From UMGS1519 sp050951095 (GTDB lineage Bacteria; Actinomycetota; Coriobacteriia; Coriobacteriales; Eggerthellaceae), in the NCBI GenBank assembly GCA_050951095.1, contig JBMNIQ010000003.1:62001-126000 (forward strand): 64,000 nt of DNA. Direction: 5' to 3'. Under the pieces are notes generated by a model. It was not told where the DNA came from, did not search any database, and was given only the letters and a program-made list of their open reading frames with translations. Position numbers and translations under genes: made by a program. Of this stretch, positions 7,819 to 16,363 are shown piece after piece. Numbering within the stretch: the stretch's first letter is position 1; every line of letters starts with the position of its first letter.

Positions 7819-8600
7819 TGGCGCTGATAGAGATAGAGCATGCGGGCAAGGAGTACCGCTCGAACGACGGCGGCGCGTTCACGGCGCTGCAGGATGTGAA
7901 CCTGGAGATAGAGCGCGGCGAGTTCATCTGCCTGCTGGGGCCTTCGGGATGCGGCAAGTCGACGCTGCTGAACGCCCTGGCAGGATTCGACCTTGCCACC
8001 AGCGGCAGCGTCCGCATAGAGGGCCAGGAGGTGACCGGGCCGAAGCCCGAGTACGTGACCATCTTCCAGCAATACGGCCTGCTGCCGTGGCGCACGGTGC
8101 TGGACAACGTGAAGCTGGGCTTGGAGGGCCGCAGCGACATAGCGCCCGAACAGGCCGACCGCACGGCGCTGGAGTTCCTGGACATGGTGGGGCTGGCGAA
8201 CTTTCGGGACGCGCATCCGCGCGAGCTCTCCGGCGGCATGCAGCAGCGCGTGTCCATTGCGCGCGGGCTGGCCGTGGACCCGGAGATCCTGTTCATGGAC
8301 GAGCCCTTCGGCGCACTGGACGCCATCACGCGCATGAAGCTGCAGGACGACGTGCTGCGCATTGCGAAGGAGTCCGGCAAGACCGTCATCTTCGTCACGC
8401 ACGACATCGAGGAGGCCGTCTACCTGTCGGACCGCATCGTGGTCATGACGCCGAACCCCGGCCGCGTGAAGCAGATTGTGAACGTGCCCATGAGCTGGGG
8501 ATTCCGCGACCGTACGAGTGGCGATTTCATTGAGGTGCGCGACAAGGTGTTCCGCATCTTCCACCTGAAGCACGAGGTGGAGCCCGAGTACGTCATCTAG
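7818..8600 (+). CDS. NitT/TauT-family ABC transporter ATP-binding protein
   Basis: Cytoplasmic ATPase of the same importer, 260 residues. Walker A GPSGCGKST, Q-loop QQYGLLPW, signature LSGGMQQR, Walker B ILFMDEPFGALD and switch histidine VTHDIEEA are all intact, so it should be functional. The ATG overlaps the permease stop (TAATG) and has a GGGGAGG ribosome site at 7802-7808; an earlier ATG at 7800 is out of place relative to that site. It closes the cooS-importer unit; the 83 bases after it carry no clear U-tract terminator and then meet the convergent symporter gene. Confidence 0.93.
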   Translation: MALIEIEHAGKEYRSNDGGAFTALQDVNLEIERGEFICLLGPSGCGKSTLLNALAGFDLATSGSVRIEGQEVTGPKPEYVTIFQQYGLLPWRTVLDNVKLGLEGRSDIAPEQADRTALEFLDMVGLANFRDAHPRELSGGMQQRVSIARGLAVDPEILFMDEPFGALDAITRMKLQDDVLRIAKESGKTVIFVTHDIEEAVYLSDRIVVMTPNPGRVKQIVNVPMSWGFRDRTSGDFIEVRDKVFRIFHLKHEVEPEYVI

Positions 8601-8683
8601 CGCGCATCCGGCGCCGGCCGTGCGCGGTGTCGGGCATCGTGCCGCGTACGGCGCGAACGCGCGCCCAGCTTTCCGGCCGTGCG

Positions 8684-10039
8684 CTAGCCGATGCCCCCCA
8701 GCACGCTGCCGGCAACCAGCACGAACAGGACCACGCCGCAGAACACGTACTTAACTAGCGGGAAGAACCATTTTCCCAGCGGCTTTCCGCGCCCGCGGTT
8801 CACGGCCTCCGTCACGCGGTCGCGTCCCAGGACCCACGTGAACATGAACGCCGCCAGGAACGCGCCGATGGGGCAGCCGTAGATGGAGCACCAGTCCATC
8901 CAGCCGGATACGATGGGCTGGATGGCAAGGCCCACGATCAGGCCGATCCCGATGATGGCAAGGCACGCATGCAGGCGGTTCATGCCGGCCCATTCCTGCA
9001 GCGTGGCAATGGGCGCCTCGAACAGGTTGATGAGCGATGTCAGCCCGCCGAACATCACGGCCACGAAGAAGACGATCATGAACACCTGCCCGCCCGGCAT
9101 CTGCGAGAACAGCTGCGGCAGGTAGATGAACAGCAGGCCCGGGCCGCCGCTGGACAGCTGCTGGCCGGCCGATGCCATGGCGGGGATGATGACGAGCGAG
9201 GCAAGGATGGCGGCCACCGTGTCGAACACGGCGACCATCTTCGCGCTGTACGGGATGTCCTCGTCGTCGGAGAGGTACGACCCGTACACCAGCGTGCCGC
9301 AGCCGGCCACGGACAGGCTGAAGAACGCCTGGCCCAACGCGAACAGCCAGACCATGGGGTCGGCAAGCCCTGCGGGGTCCAGGACGAATATGTACTGGTA
9401 GCCCGCCTGCGAGCCCGGCAGGAAGGCAACGTAGACGGCCAGGCCCACGAACAAGGCGAAGAACAGCGGCATCATGATCTTGTTCGCCCGCTCGATGCCG
9501 CCGCCCACGCCCAGCACCAGGATGGCGGCCACGGCGACCATGGCGACGGTCTGCCACAGCCAGTTGTTCTCGGAGACGCTCCCGAACTGCGCGGCGAACT
9601 GCTCCACGCTGCCCGGCACGGCGCCCTGCCCGGTCACGGCCAGCACCGTGTACGCGAATATCCAGCCCACCACCACGGAGTAGCCGATGGCCATGGCCAG
9701 CGAGTTCACCACGGGGAACAGGCCCGCTATGCGCCCGGGCGTCTTCGAGCCGAACCGCTGCTCCGTGGCCTTCTCGAACGCCCCGATGGGCCCGCGGCGC
9801 GTGGCACGGCCGAACGCCATCTCCTCGATGATGCCCGTGGATGCGATGAGCACCACGAAGATCAGGTAGGGGATCAGGAACGTGGCTCCGCCGTACGCCG
9901 AGATGCGCGTGGGGAACAGCCAGATGTTGCCCATGCCCACGGCCGAGCCGATGCAGGCAAGGATGAAGCCGCTGCGGCTGCGGAAGCTGTCGCGGGAGCT
10001 TGCGGGCGCGTTCGACGACGGGAGGTCTTTATGGGACAT
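8684..10039 (-). CDS. neurotransmitter:sodium symporter (NSS) family transporter
   Basis: LeuT-fold sodium-coupled transporter, 451 residues, about 11-12 membrane segments. TM1 contains the unwound GSAVGMGNIWLFP motif that binds Na+ and substrate, and the TM6 region reads FFSLSVAGCGTLVYGSY. The bacterial family moves amino acids such as tryptophan, tyrosine or leucine; the substrate here cannot be deduced. The start at 10039 has AGAAAGGAA just upstream; a longer upstream extension is not supported by a ribosome site. Divergent from the hydrolase gene at 10203 and convergent with the importer unit, so transcribed alone. Confidence 0.9.
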   Translation of the reverse strand: MSHKDLPSSNAPASSRDSFRSRSGFILACIGSAVGMGNIWLFPTRISAYGGATFLIPYLIFVVLIASTGIIEEMAFGRATRRGPIGAFEKATEQRFGSKTPGRIAGLFPVVNSLAMAIGYSVVVGWIFAYTVLAVTGQGAVPGSVEQFAAQFGSVSENNWLWQTVAMVAVAAILVLGVGGGIERANKIMMPLFFALFVGLAVYVAFLPGSQAGYQYIFVLDPAGLADPMVWLFALGQAFFSLSVAGCGTLVYGSYLSDDEDIPYSAKMVAVFDTVAAILASLVIIPAMASAGQQLSSGGPGLLFIYLPQLFSQMPGGQVFMIVFFVAVMFGGLTSLINLFEAPIATLQEWAGMNRLHACLAIIGIGLIVGLAIQPIVSGWMDWCSIYGCPIGAFLAAFMFTWVLGRDRVTEAVNRGRGKPLGKWFFPLVKYVFCGVVLFVLVAGSVLGGIG

Positions 10040-10093
10040 GGAATTCCTTTCTTGAAAGCATGTGTCATGGTACCGCACATCTGATGGTTCGCA

Positions 10094-10130
10094 ACGGATA
10101 TGCGCTTCGGCCGCGTATGCGGCATCCGTT
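10094..10130. repeat. inverted repeat between divergent genes
   Basis: AACGGAT (10094-10100) and ATCCGTT (10124-10130) enclose a shorter imperfect pairing (ATGCGC with GCGTAT). It sits in the 163-bp space between the divergent symporter and hydrolase genes, next to a possible -10 TAGAAT at 10135-10140. Could be an operator; function unknown. Confidence 0.4.
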
Positions 10131-10202
10131 CGCATAGAATAGGTTCCATGCGAACAAAAACGCCGCCGCACCAGAGCGGCGGGGCGGGAAAGGACGCAGA
10201 GT

Positions 10203-11261
10203 ATGGCGAAGAAGATCATCCCGTTTGCCTTCGGTGCCGCGCTGGGCGCCGCCGGCGCCTATGCCTACAAGAAGGCCCATGATGCGGAACGCTCGGCGCG
10301 GCTGCCCCTGTCGCTGTTCGACAAGGGCCTGCAGCCCACCGGCATGGCCTTTCGCCTGGATCCCCTTGCGCGGGATATCACGCCCGGCAAGCTGCGCTCC
10401 GCCGGGAAGCTCTCACGGCGGGTGAGGCCCCCCGAGATGCCGGACCTGCGTCATCGCGTGGAGACGGTGCGCGGCCGCGGCGGCGCGTTTGCCGTGCATG
10501 TCTACGCACCGCTGGAGAGCGTGGGCAATCTTCCCGTGGTGGAATGGCTGCACGGCGGCGGATTCTCCATGGACACGTCGGCGCTGGAGATGGCACTCAT
10601 CGACCGGCTCATGCAGGATACGCCCAGCATCTTCGTGGTACCGGAATACCGTCTGGCGGACCAGGCGGCTGCCCCGGCGGCGGCCGAGGACGCGTACGAT
10701 TGCCTGATCTGGATCAAGGAGAACCTTGCGCGCATCGGCGGCCGCTCCGACCAGATCTTCGTGGGCGGCATCGGCGCCGGCGGCGGTCTGGCATGCGCCG
10801 TGACGCTGATGGCGCGCGACTGGGGCAAGGTGAACATCGCGTTCCAAATGCCGCTGTACCCCATGCTGGACGACCGCATGGTCACGGCGTCGTCGCGCAA
10901 CAACGATGCGCCCTGGTGGAACACGCATGCGAACATCGAGGCCTGGAACCTGTATCTGGGCGACGACCGGGGAACGGATGCCGTCACGCGTTACGAGGCG
11001 CCGGCGCGCGAGACGGATTTCACCGGCCTGCCCCCGGCATATTCGTTCGTCGGCGCGCTCGATCCGCTGGCGGACGAGACCGTGGCGTACTTCACGCAGT
11101 TGCGCCAGGCGGGTACGGATGTGGCGCTGGACGTGTATCCCGGGTGCTACCACGCCTTCGACCTGGTGGCGCCGCAGGCCGCCATCTCCCTCGCGGCCGA
11201 CAACCGCCTGAGCGCGGAATTCCACCGTGCGGTGGACACGTGCTTCGCCGGCAACGAATAG
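10203..11261 (+). CDS. alpha/beta hydrolase of the HSL/esterase type lacking the nucleophile serine
   Basis: 352 residues. An N-terminal hydrophobic segment (about residues 4-21) suggests membrane attachment. The oxyanion-hole motif HGGGF near residue 115 and the cap/core pattern place it with hormone-sensitive-lipase-type esterases. The nucleophile elbow should read GDSAGG; here it is GIGAGG (residues 189-194), so both the Asp and the catalytic Ser are gone (G191 in the Ser position). The remaining triad elements look present: Asp in FVGALDPLADE and His in CYHAFD. Reading frame and codon use are normal, so it appears maintained rather than decaying. Likely a non-hydrolytic relative or one with different chemistry. 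Confidence 0.8.
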   Translation: MAKKIIPFAFGAALGAAGAYAYKKAHDAERSARLPLSLFDKGLQPTGMAFRLDPLARDITPGKLRSAGKLSRRVRPPEMPDLRHRVETVRGRGGAFAVHVYAPLESVGNLPVVEWLHGGGFSMDTSALEMALIDRLMQDTPSIFVVPEYRLADQAAAPAAAEDAYDCLIWIKENLARIGGRSDQIFVGGIGAGGGLACAVTLMARDWGKVNIAFQMPLYPMLDDRMVTASSRNNDAPWWNTHANIEAWNLYLGDDRGTDAVTRYEAPARETDFTGLPPAYSFVGALDPLADETVAYFTQLRQAGTDVALDVYPGCYHAFDLVAPQAAISLAADNRLSAEFHRAVDTCFAGNE

Positions 11262-11306
11262 CGCGGCGCTTTCGATAGAATTATTCTTCACCGACAATAA
11301 ATTGCG

Positions 11307-11331
11307 GGCGGACCCGGCTTGCGGGTCCGCC
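11307..11331 (+). terminator. GC-rich hairpin upstream of aroB
   Basis: GGCGGACCCG (11307-11316) pairs perfectly with CGGGTCCGCC (11322-11331), loop GCTTG, followed only by TTCC. It may end hydrolase transcription or act in the aroB leader; the missing U-tract leaves this open. Confidence 0.5.
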
Positions 11332-11355
11332 TTCCATGCAGAGAGGATGAGACGT

Positions 11356-12468
11356 ATGGAGCGGACGACGGTCCACATCAATGCAGGTCACGGATACGAC
11401 GTAGTGGTGGGCAGCGGCCTGCGCTCGGCGGTGGGCAATTTCCTCATGGAGATCAGCAATCCGTGCCGCGTGGCCATCATCTGCGACGATGCCGTAGAGG
11501 GGCTGTACCTGTCCGCCGTGCGCAAGAGCATCCGGCGCTCGGGATTCGATGTCGTGAGCCTTGCCATCCCGCATGGCGAGGAGAACAAGAACCTGGCCAT
11601 GTTCGCCCAGATCGTCGAATTCCTTGCCGCTTCCCGGCTGAGCCGCACGGACCTGGTCGTGGCGCTCGGCGGCGGCGTCGTGGGCGACATGGCGGGCTTT
11701 GCGGCCGCCACGTATCTGCGCGGCATCCGCTGCGTGCAGATTCCCACCACGCTGTTGGCGGCAGTGGATTCGTCCGTGGGCGGCAAGACGGCCGTGGACC
11801 TGAGCGCCGGCAAGAACCTGGTGGGCGCATTCCACCAGCCGTCGGCCGTCATCTGCGACGTGGAGACGCTGGACACGCTGCCCGACGCCGTGTTCTCGGA
11901 CGGCATGGCGGAGGCGCTGAAGTACGGCGTGCTGTGCGACGAGGGCCTGTTCAAGCGCCTGGCCACGTCGAATCCGCGCGAAGACGCCATCCGCACCATC
12001 TCCCGCTGCGTGGACATCAAGCGCGCGTACGTGGAGGCCGACGAGTTCGAGGGCGGCCTGCGCCGCTTCCTGAACCTGGGCCACACCATCGGGCACGCCA
12101 TCGAGAAGTGCAGCGGCTTCGCCATCCCGCACGGCAGCGCCGTGGCCGTGGGCATGATCATGATGGCGCGTGCGTGCGAGGCGAACGACGACGCCGTGCC
12201 GGGCACGGCCGAGCGCATTGCGGATGCCTGCCGGAACGCCGGGCTGCCCACCACCATCCCGGAGGCCGTTGCGGCAGCGGACCCCGCGCGCGTGCCGGAT
12301 GCGTCCGCGTTCACCGCGGAGGCGCTGGCCGAAGCGGCCCGATCCGACAAGAAGCGCTCGGGCGACACCATTACCATCGTGGGCGTCCATACGGTGGGCG
12401 ATTGCTTCCTGAAGGGCATTCCCGTGGATCGGCTGCAGGACGTCATCGCCGCCGGCATGCCGGCGTAA
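11356..12468 (+). CDS. aroB: 3-dehydroquinate synthase
   Basis: Second step of the shikimate pathway: converts DAHP to 3-dehydroquinate using NAD+ and a divalent metal. 370 residues, the family's usual size. Diagnostic segments are ALGGGVVGDMAGFAA, PTTLLAAVDSSVGGKT and LNLGHTIGHAIE, the last carrying metal-binding histidines. Two in-frame ATGs (11347, 11356) exist; the second is preferred for spacing to AGAGG (11342-11346). No other aro genes are adjacent in this window. Confidence 0.95.
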   Translation: MERTTVHINAGHGYDVVVGSGLRSAVGNFLMEISNPCRVAIICDDAVEGLYLSAVRKSIRRSGFDVVSLAIPHGEENKNLAMFAQIVEFLAASRLSRTDLVVALGGGVVGDMAGFAAATYLRGIRCVQIPTTLLAAVDSSVGGKTAVDLSAGKNLVGAFHQPSAVICDVETLDTLPDAVFSDGMAEALKYGVLCDEGLFKRLATSNPREDAIRTISRCVDIKRAYVEADEFEGGLRRFLNLGHTIGHAIEKCSGFAIPHGSAVAVGMIMMARACEANDDAVPGTAERIADACRNAGLPTTIPEAVAAADPARVPDASAFTAEALAEAARSDKKRSGDTITIVGVHTVGDCFLKGIPVDRLQDVIAAGMPA

Positions 12469-12607
12469 GGCGGGCGCCTTGCTATAATCGCCCCAGATGC
12501 GCACGCACAAATGAGAAGCCGGTATTGCAAGCGGTTTCCGCCGGAAGGCGGCGTTCGCAAGGCCGGCCCTTCTCCTGTTCGAAGCAGATGCGAAAGGGGA
12601 CACGGCA

Positions 12608-13399
12608 ATGGCATACGAGTTCATCCTTACGGAAAAGCGCGGGAGCACGTTCATCCTGACGCTGAACAGGCCCGAGAAGCGCAATGCGCTGAATTCCCAG
12701 ATGTGGGCCGAGATCGCGCAGGCGCTGCAGGAATTCGAGGCGGATTCCGAAGCGCTCGTCATGGTCATCACGAACAACGGCCCGTGCTTCTGCGCCGGCA
12801 GCGACTTGAAGGCCATCGCGAACGGCACGTACCATGCTCCTGAGGGCATGGAGGACTACGGATTCGCAACCATCTGCGGGTATTACTGCACGAAACCCGT
12901 CATCGCGGCCATCGAGGGCTACTGCATGGGCGGCGGCACGGAGATCCTCATGGCCGTTGACCTGGCCATCTGCTCCAGCGACGCCACGTTCGGCCTGCCC
13001 GAGGTGAAGCGCGGCCTGCTGGCGGCCGGCGGCGGGTCGTTCCTGCGCCTGGGCCGCGGCATGCCCGTGAAGTTCGCCATGGAGATGCTGCTCACGGGCG
13101 ATCCGATAGACGCGCAGACGGCGCTTTCCTGGGGCATGGTGAACCATGTGGTGCAGCCGGGCCACACGTTGGATGCGGCGCTTGAGCTGGCCGAACGCAT
13201 CGAGAGGAATGCACCTATATCCGTGGCGGAGTCGAAGCGGCTGCTGTATGCGTGCATGGACAAGGGCTGGCTGAAGGACGGCAACCTTGCCTGGGATGCC
13301 GTGCTGGCGGCCGACCGCCGCATCAAGCACACGGAGGACGCGGCGGAAGGCTCCACGGCCTTCGCGGAGAAGCGCCCGCCGCACTGGAAGAACCGCTGA
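12608..13399 (+). CDS. enoyl-CoA hydratase/isomerase (crotonase) family protein
   Basis: 263-residue crotonase-fold acyl-CoA enzyme. Both oxyanion-hole regions are visible (CFCAGSDLKAI and GYCMGGGTEI), and the two glutamates used by hydratases are present: in GGGTEI and in FGLPEVKRG. It is therefore competent for enoyl-CoA hydration on sequence grounds, and resembles the CaiD-like branch. A TATAAT lies at 12483-12488. Two CaiB/BaiF CoA-transferases occur at 54.5-57.4 kb, so a CoA-ester route is plausible in this organism, but there is no local operon link. Exact substrate unknown. Confidence 0.85.
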   Translation: MAYEFILTEKRGSTFILTLNRPEKRNALNSQMWAEIAQALQEFEADSEALVMVITNNGPCFCAGSDLKAIANGTYHAPEGMEDYGFATICGYYCTKPVIAAIEGYCMGGGTEILMAVDLAICSSDATFGLPEVKRGLLAAGGGSFLRLGRGMPVKFAMEMLLTGDPIDAQTALSWGMVNHVVQPGHTLDAALELAERIERNAPISVAESKRLLYACMDKGWLKDGNLAWDAVLAADRRIKHTEDAAEGSTAFAEKRPPHWKNR

Positions 13400-13574
13400 C
13401 AGCACCTTATCCTGCGCCGGCGCCGGATGCGGGGCGTCGGACAGCGCATGCGGCGCCTTCTGCGCCAGGAGGCGAATGTGGAGCACCGACGGTCGTTCGG
13501 GCGGCCGTCGCGTGCTCGTTTTCTCCCGCGCTATACTGGTTCGAATACCAGACACCCGCAAGGAAGGTCATTCC

Positions 13575-14003
13575 ATGAGTCTTTTCCATCGCGGGCCCAA
13601 GCCGCCGAAGAAGCCGAAGCGGTTCTTCGACGTGAATTCCGGGCCGCTGAAGATCCAAGTGCACGATACGAACGACACGCAGAGCCTGCTGGCGGAGTGC
13701 CGGAGCCACATCCTGAACGGCACGTCCGGCGTGGCCGTGGCGCTGTGCGCCCGCACGCCCGAGCAGATTGCCGCGAACTACCCGGACGGCCGCTGCGTGA
13801 ACGTATGCATGCGCAACTCGAAGATGGTCACGGGCGACAACTGGCTGGGCTGGATCGACGTCGACCGCGCCGGCGTGGGCTATATCAAGGACCTGTGCGA
13901 CGAATACCAGCTGGTGGAGGCGCATGCCGTCATGACGGAGAAGAACGGCAAGTACCGCATGGCCGTGGTCGTGCAGCGCCCCGAGAAGAAAAAGAAGAAA
14001 TAA
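13575..14003 (+). CDS. hypothetical protein in operon with the MurT-GatD gene
   Basis: 142 residues, unrecognised. It has a basic, proline-rich start (GPKPPKKPKR), a mixed alpha/beta middle with three cysteines (CARTPEQ and CVNVCMRN), and a lysine-rich end. No signal peptide or membrane segment. The ATG was chosen for the strong AAGGAAGG ribosome site 7 bases before it; the frame continues upstream without support. A -10-like TATACT lies at 13532-13537. It ends 10 bases before murT-gatD, so the two are very likely co-transcribed, which hints at an envelope-related or substrate-handling role. That is context only. Confidence 0.7.
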   Translation: MSLFHRGPKPPKKPKRFFDVNSGPLKIQVHDTNDTQSLLAECRSHILNGTSGVAVALCARTPEQIAANYPDGRCVNVCMRNSKMVTGDNWLGWIDVDRAGVGYIKDLCDEYQLVEAHAVMTEKNGKYRMAVVVQRPEKKKKK

Positions 14004-14013
14004 GGAGCCTGTC

Positions 14014-16191
14014 ATGGGTATCAGAACGGGACTTGCGCAAGCGGTCAGCGTCGCCAGCACCGTTGCGCTGAAGAACGTGTTCCACCGGCCGGCGGCGAAC
14101 TTCCCCGGCAAGATAGCGCTGTACGTGGACCCCGCCATCATCGGGAACATGGCGCACAAGCTGAAGCGCGGCTCCGTGATCGTGGCGGGCACGAACGGCA
14201 AGACCACCACCACGAACCTGCTGGCGGATGCCTTGGAGTGCGCGGGCCAGCGCGTGGTCTGCAACCGTACGGGCGCGAACCTGGACTCCGGCGTGGCAAC
14301 GTCCCTGCTGCATGCGCACGAAAGCGACTGGGGCATCTTCGAGAGCGACGAGATGTGGATGGTGAAGATCCTGCCGTTCCTGCAGTCCGACTACGTGCTA
14401 CTGCTGAACCTGTTCCGCGACCAGCTGGACCGCGTGGGCGAGATCGACCGCGTGCAGGACAGCATCGTGAACGCGCTTTCGCAGTCGCCGCGCACCGTGC
14501 TCATCTACAACGCGGACGACCCGCTGTGCACGGCCATCGCCGACCGCTGCCCGAACCGCACGGTGGGCTTCGGCGTGGGGGAGAACATGCATCTGGCGCA
14601 GAACACCGTCTCCGATGCGCAGATGTGCCAGCGGTGCTCCGGCATGCTGGAATACGGCTATCGCCAATACGGCCAGCTGGGCACGTTCCATTGCTCGGAC
14701 TGCGACTTCCATCGCCATACGCCGGAATTCGAGGCTGTGAATGTGAAGCTGGGGCCGTCGGGCCTTTCGTTCACGGTGCGCTCCGGCCAGGCCGAGGGCA
14801 CGGTCACGGCGCCCTACAGCGGCGCGTACATGGTGTACAACCTGCTGGCAACGTACGTCACGGCCGTCATGGTGGGCGTCATGCCCCAGGACGTGCAGGC
14901 CGCCATCGATGCGTTCAAGCCCGACAACGGGCGCTTGCAGAACCTGCGCGTGCACGGCCGCGACGTGCTGCTGAACCTGGCGAAGAACCCGACGGGCTTC
15001 AACCAGAATATGAAGCTGGTCGTCCAGGGCGAAGGCCGCAAGGCGGCGGCATTCTTCATCAACGATAAGGAAGCGGACGGCCACGACATCAGTTGGATCT
15101 GGGACGTGGACTTCGAGGAGCTGGCTGCCAGCAAGGACCTGGTGGTGTTCGCCGGCGGCATCCGCAAGAACGACTTGCAGATGCGCCTGAAGTATGCGGG
15201 CATCGACGCGCAGCTGGTGGACAGCGCCGCACAGGTCGTGGAGGCCGTGGACGCGCTGCCGGAGGACTACTCGCTGTACTGCATTGCGAACTATACGGCA
15301 CTGCCGCAGGTGAGAAGCGACCTCCAGCGCCTTTCGGAAGATGGCGTGGACGCGCCGGCACCGGATCCGGCGCGCGCGCCGATGGTGTCGCGCCAGGCGG
15401 AGGACACGGCGGCGGTGGAGTCGCTCACGTTCGACGGCGCCGTGACGGCAAATCATCCGCTGCGCATCGTGCACCTGTTCCCGGAGCTCATGAACCTGTA
15501 CGGTGACGGCGGCAATGTGCGCGTGCTGCGCCGCCGCTGCGAATGGCGCGGCATCCCCGTGGAAGTGGAGCAGGTGCATCACGGGCAGACCACGGACCTT
15601 TCGCAGGCGGACATCGTGTTCCTGGGCGGCGGGCCGGATCGCGAACAGCACCTTGCCTCGCAGGAGCTGCTGGAGATGCGCGAGGACATTCGCGCCTATG
15701 TGGAAGACGACGGCGTGCTGCTGGCCATCTGCGGCGGCTATCAGATCCTGGGTCGCGAATGGCTGCTGGGCGACGAGATGCTGGAGGGCCTGGGCATTCT
15801 GAGCATGACCACGAAGCGCGCGGAAGGCGGCAGCGGCAACCGGCTTATCGGCAACATCGTGCTGGACAGCCCGCTGGCGGAACGCCCGGTGGTGGGTTAC
15901 GAGAACCATGCCGGCCGCACGTACCTGGATCCGGACGGCCAGCCGTTCGGCAAGGTGATCGGCGAAGGCCATGGCAACAACGACGATTCCGGCGCCGACG
16001 GCATGCTCTATCGCAACGTGGTGGGCTCGTACCTGCACGGCCCGCTGCTGGGCAAGAACCCCGAAGTGGCCGACCACCTGATTGCGAAGGCCGTGGAGAA
16101 CCGCACGGGTGCGCCCGTGCATCTGCCGCGTATGGCGGATGCGGTGGAGCTGGCCGCGAACGCGTATATGGCGAAGCGCTGCGGCGCCTAG
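14014..16191 (+). CDS. fused lipid II isoglutaminyl synthase, MurT and GatD in one chain
   Basis: Amidates the D-glutamate of lipid II to D-isoglutamine. Residues 1 to about 445 are MurT: Mur-ligase ATP loop GTNGKTTTTN near residue 59, the conserved GANLDSGVA, a four-cysteine zinc ribbon beginning CQRC at residue 205 and ending CSDC, and the C-terminal MurT domain. After a linker of about 30 residues (DAPAPDPARAP and following), a glutamine amidotransferase domain equals GatD: nucleophile C573 in LAICGGYQIL and catalytic H675 in SYLHGPLL. In staphylococci and streptococci these are two proteins encoded by adjacent genes; here there is no stop or frame change. Glutamine is hydrolysed by the GatD part and ammonia passed to MurT. 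Confidence 0.92.
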   Translation: MGIRTGLAQAVSVASTVALKNVFHRPAANFPGKIALYVDPAIIGNMAHKLKRGSVIVAGTNGKTTTTNLLADALECAGQRVVCNRTGANLDSGVATSLLHAHESDWGIFESDEMWMVKILPFLQSDYVLLLNLFRDQLDRVGEIDRVQDSIVNALSQSPRTVLIYNADDPLCTAIADRCPNRTVGFGVGENMHLAQNTVSDAQMCQRCSGMLEYGYRQYGQLGTFHCSDCDFHRHTPEFEAVNVKLGPSGLSFTVRSGQAEGTVTAPYSGAYMVYNLLATYVTAVMVGVMPQDVQAAIDAFKPDNGRLQNLRVHGRDVLLNLAKNPTGFNQNMKLVVQGEGRKAAAFFINDKEADGHDISWIWDVDFEELAASKDLVVFAGGIRKNDLQMRLKYAGIDAQLVDSAAQVVEAVDALPEDYSLYCIANYTALPQVRSDLQRLSEDGVDAPAPDPARAPMVSRQAEDTAAVESLTFDGAVTANHPLRIVHLFPELMNLYGDGGNVRVLRRRCEWRGIPVEVEQVHHGQTTDLSQADIVFLGGGPDREQHLASQELLEMREDIRAYVEDDGVLLAICGGYQILGREWLLGDEMLEGLGILSMTTKRAEGGSGNRLIGNIVLDSPLAERPVVGYENHAGRTYLDPDGQPFGKVIGEGHGNNDDSGADGMLYRNVVGSYLHGPLLGKNPEVADHLIAKAVENRTGAPVHLPRMADAVELAANAYMAKRCGA

Positions 16192-16222
16192 CGCGCGGCG
16201 CTTCGCGCAGCGGGGGATGATC

Positions 16223-16254
16223 GAAGGGCCCGGCATGTTGCTGCCGGGCCCTTC
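16223..16254 (+). terminator. terminator between murT-gatD and the convergent lipoprotein gene
   Basis: A 13-bp perfect stem (16223-16235 with 16242-16254) around the loop TGTTGC, followed by a few Ts. Its symmetry allows it to serve both converging transcripts. Confidence 0.8.
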
Positions 16255-16363
16255 TTGCCGTTCACGGGCGCCTCCGCCGCGACGGCGGGGGACTGTCTGC
16301 TTGCCGTGCGTGCCGCGGGACGGGATGTTCGCCTGGGCTTGCGGGCGGAAAACGGGCAGGCCG

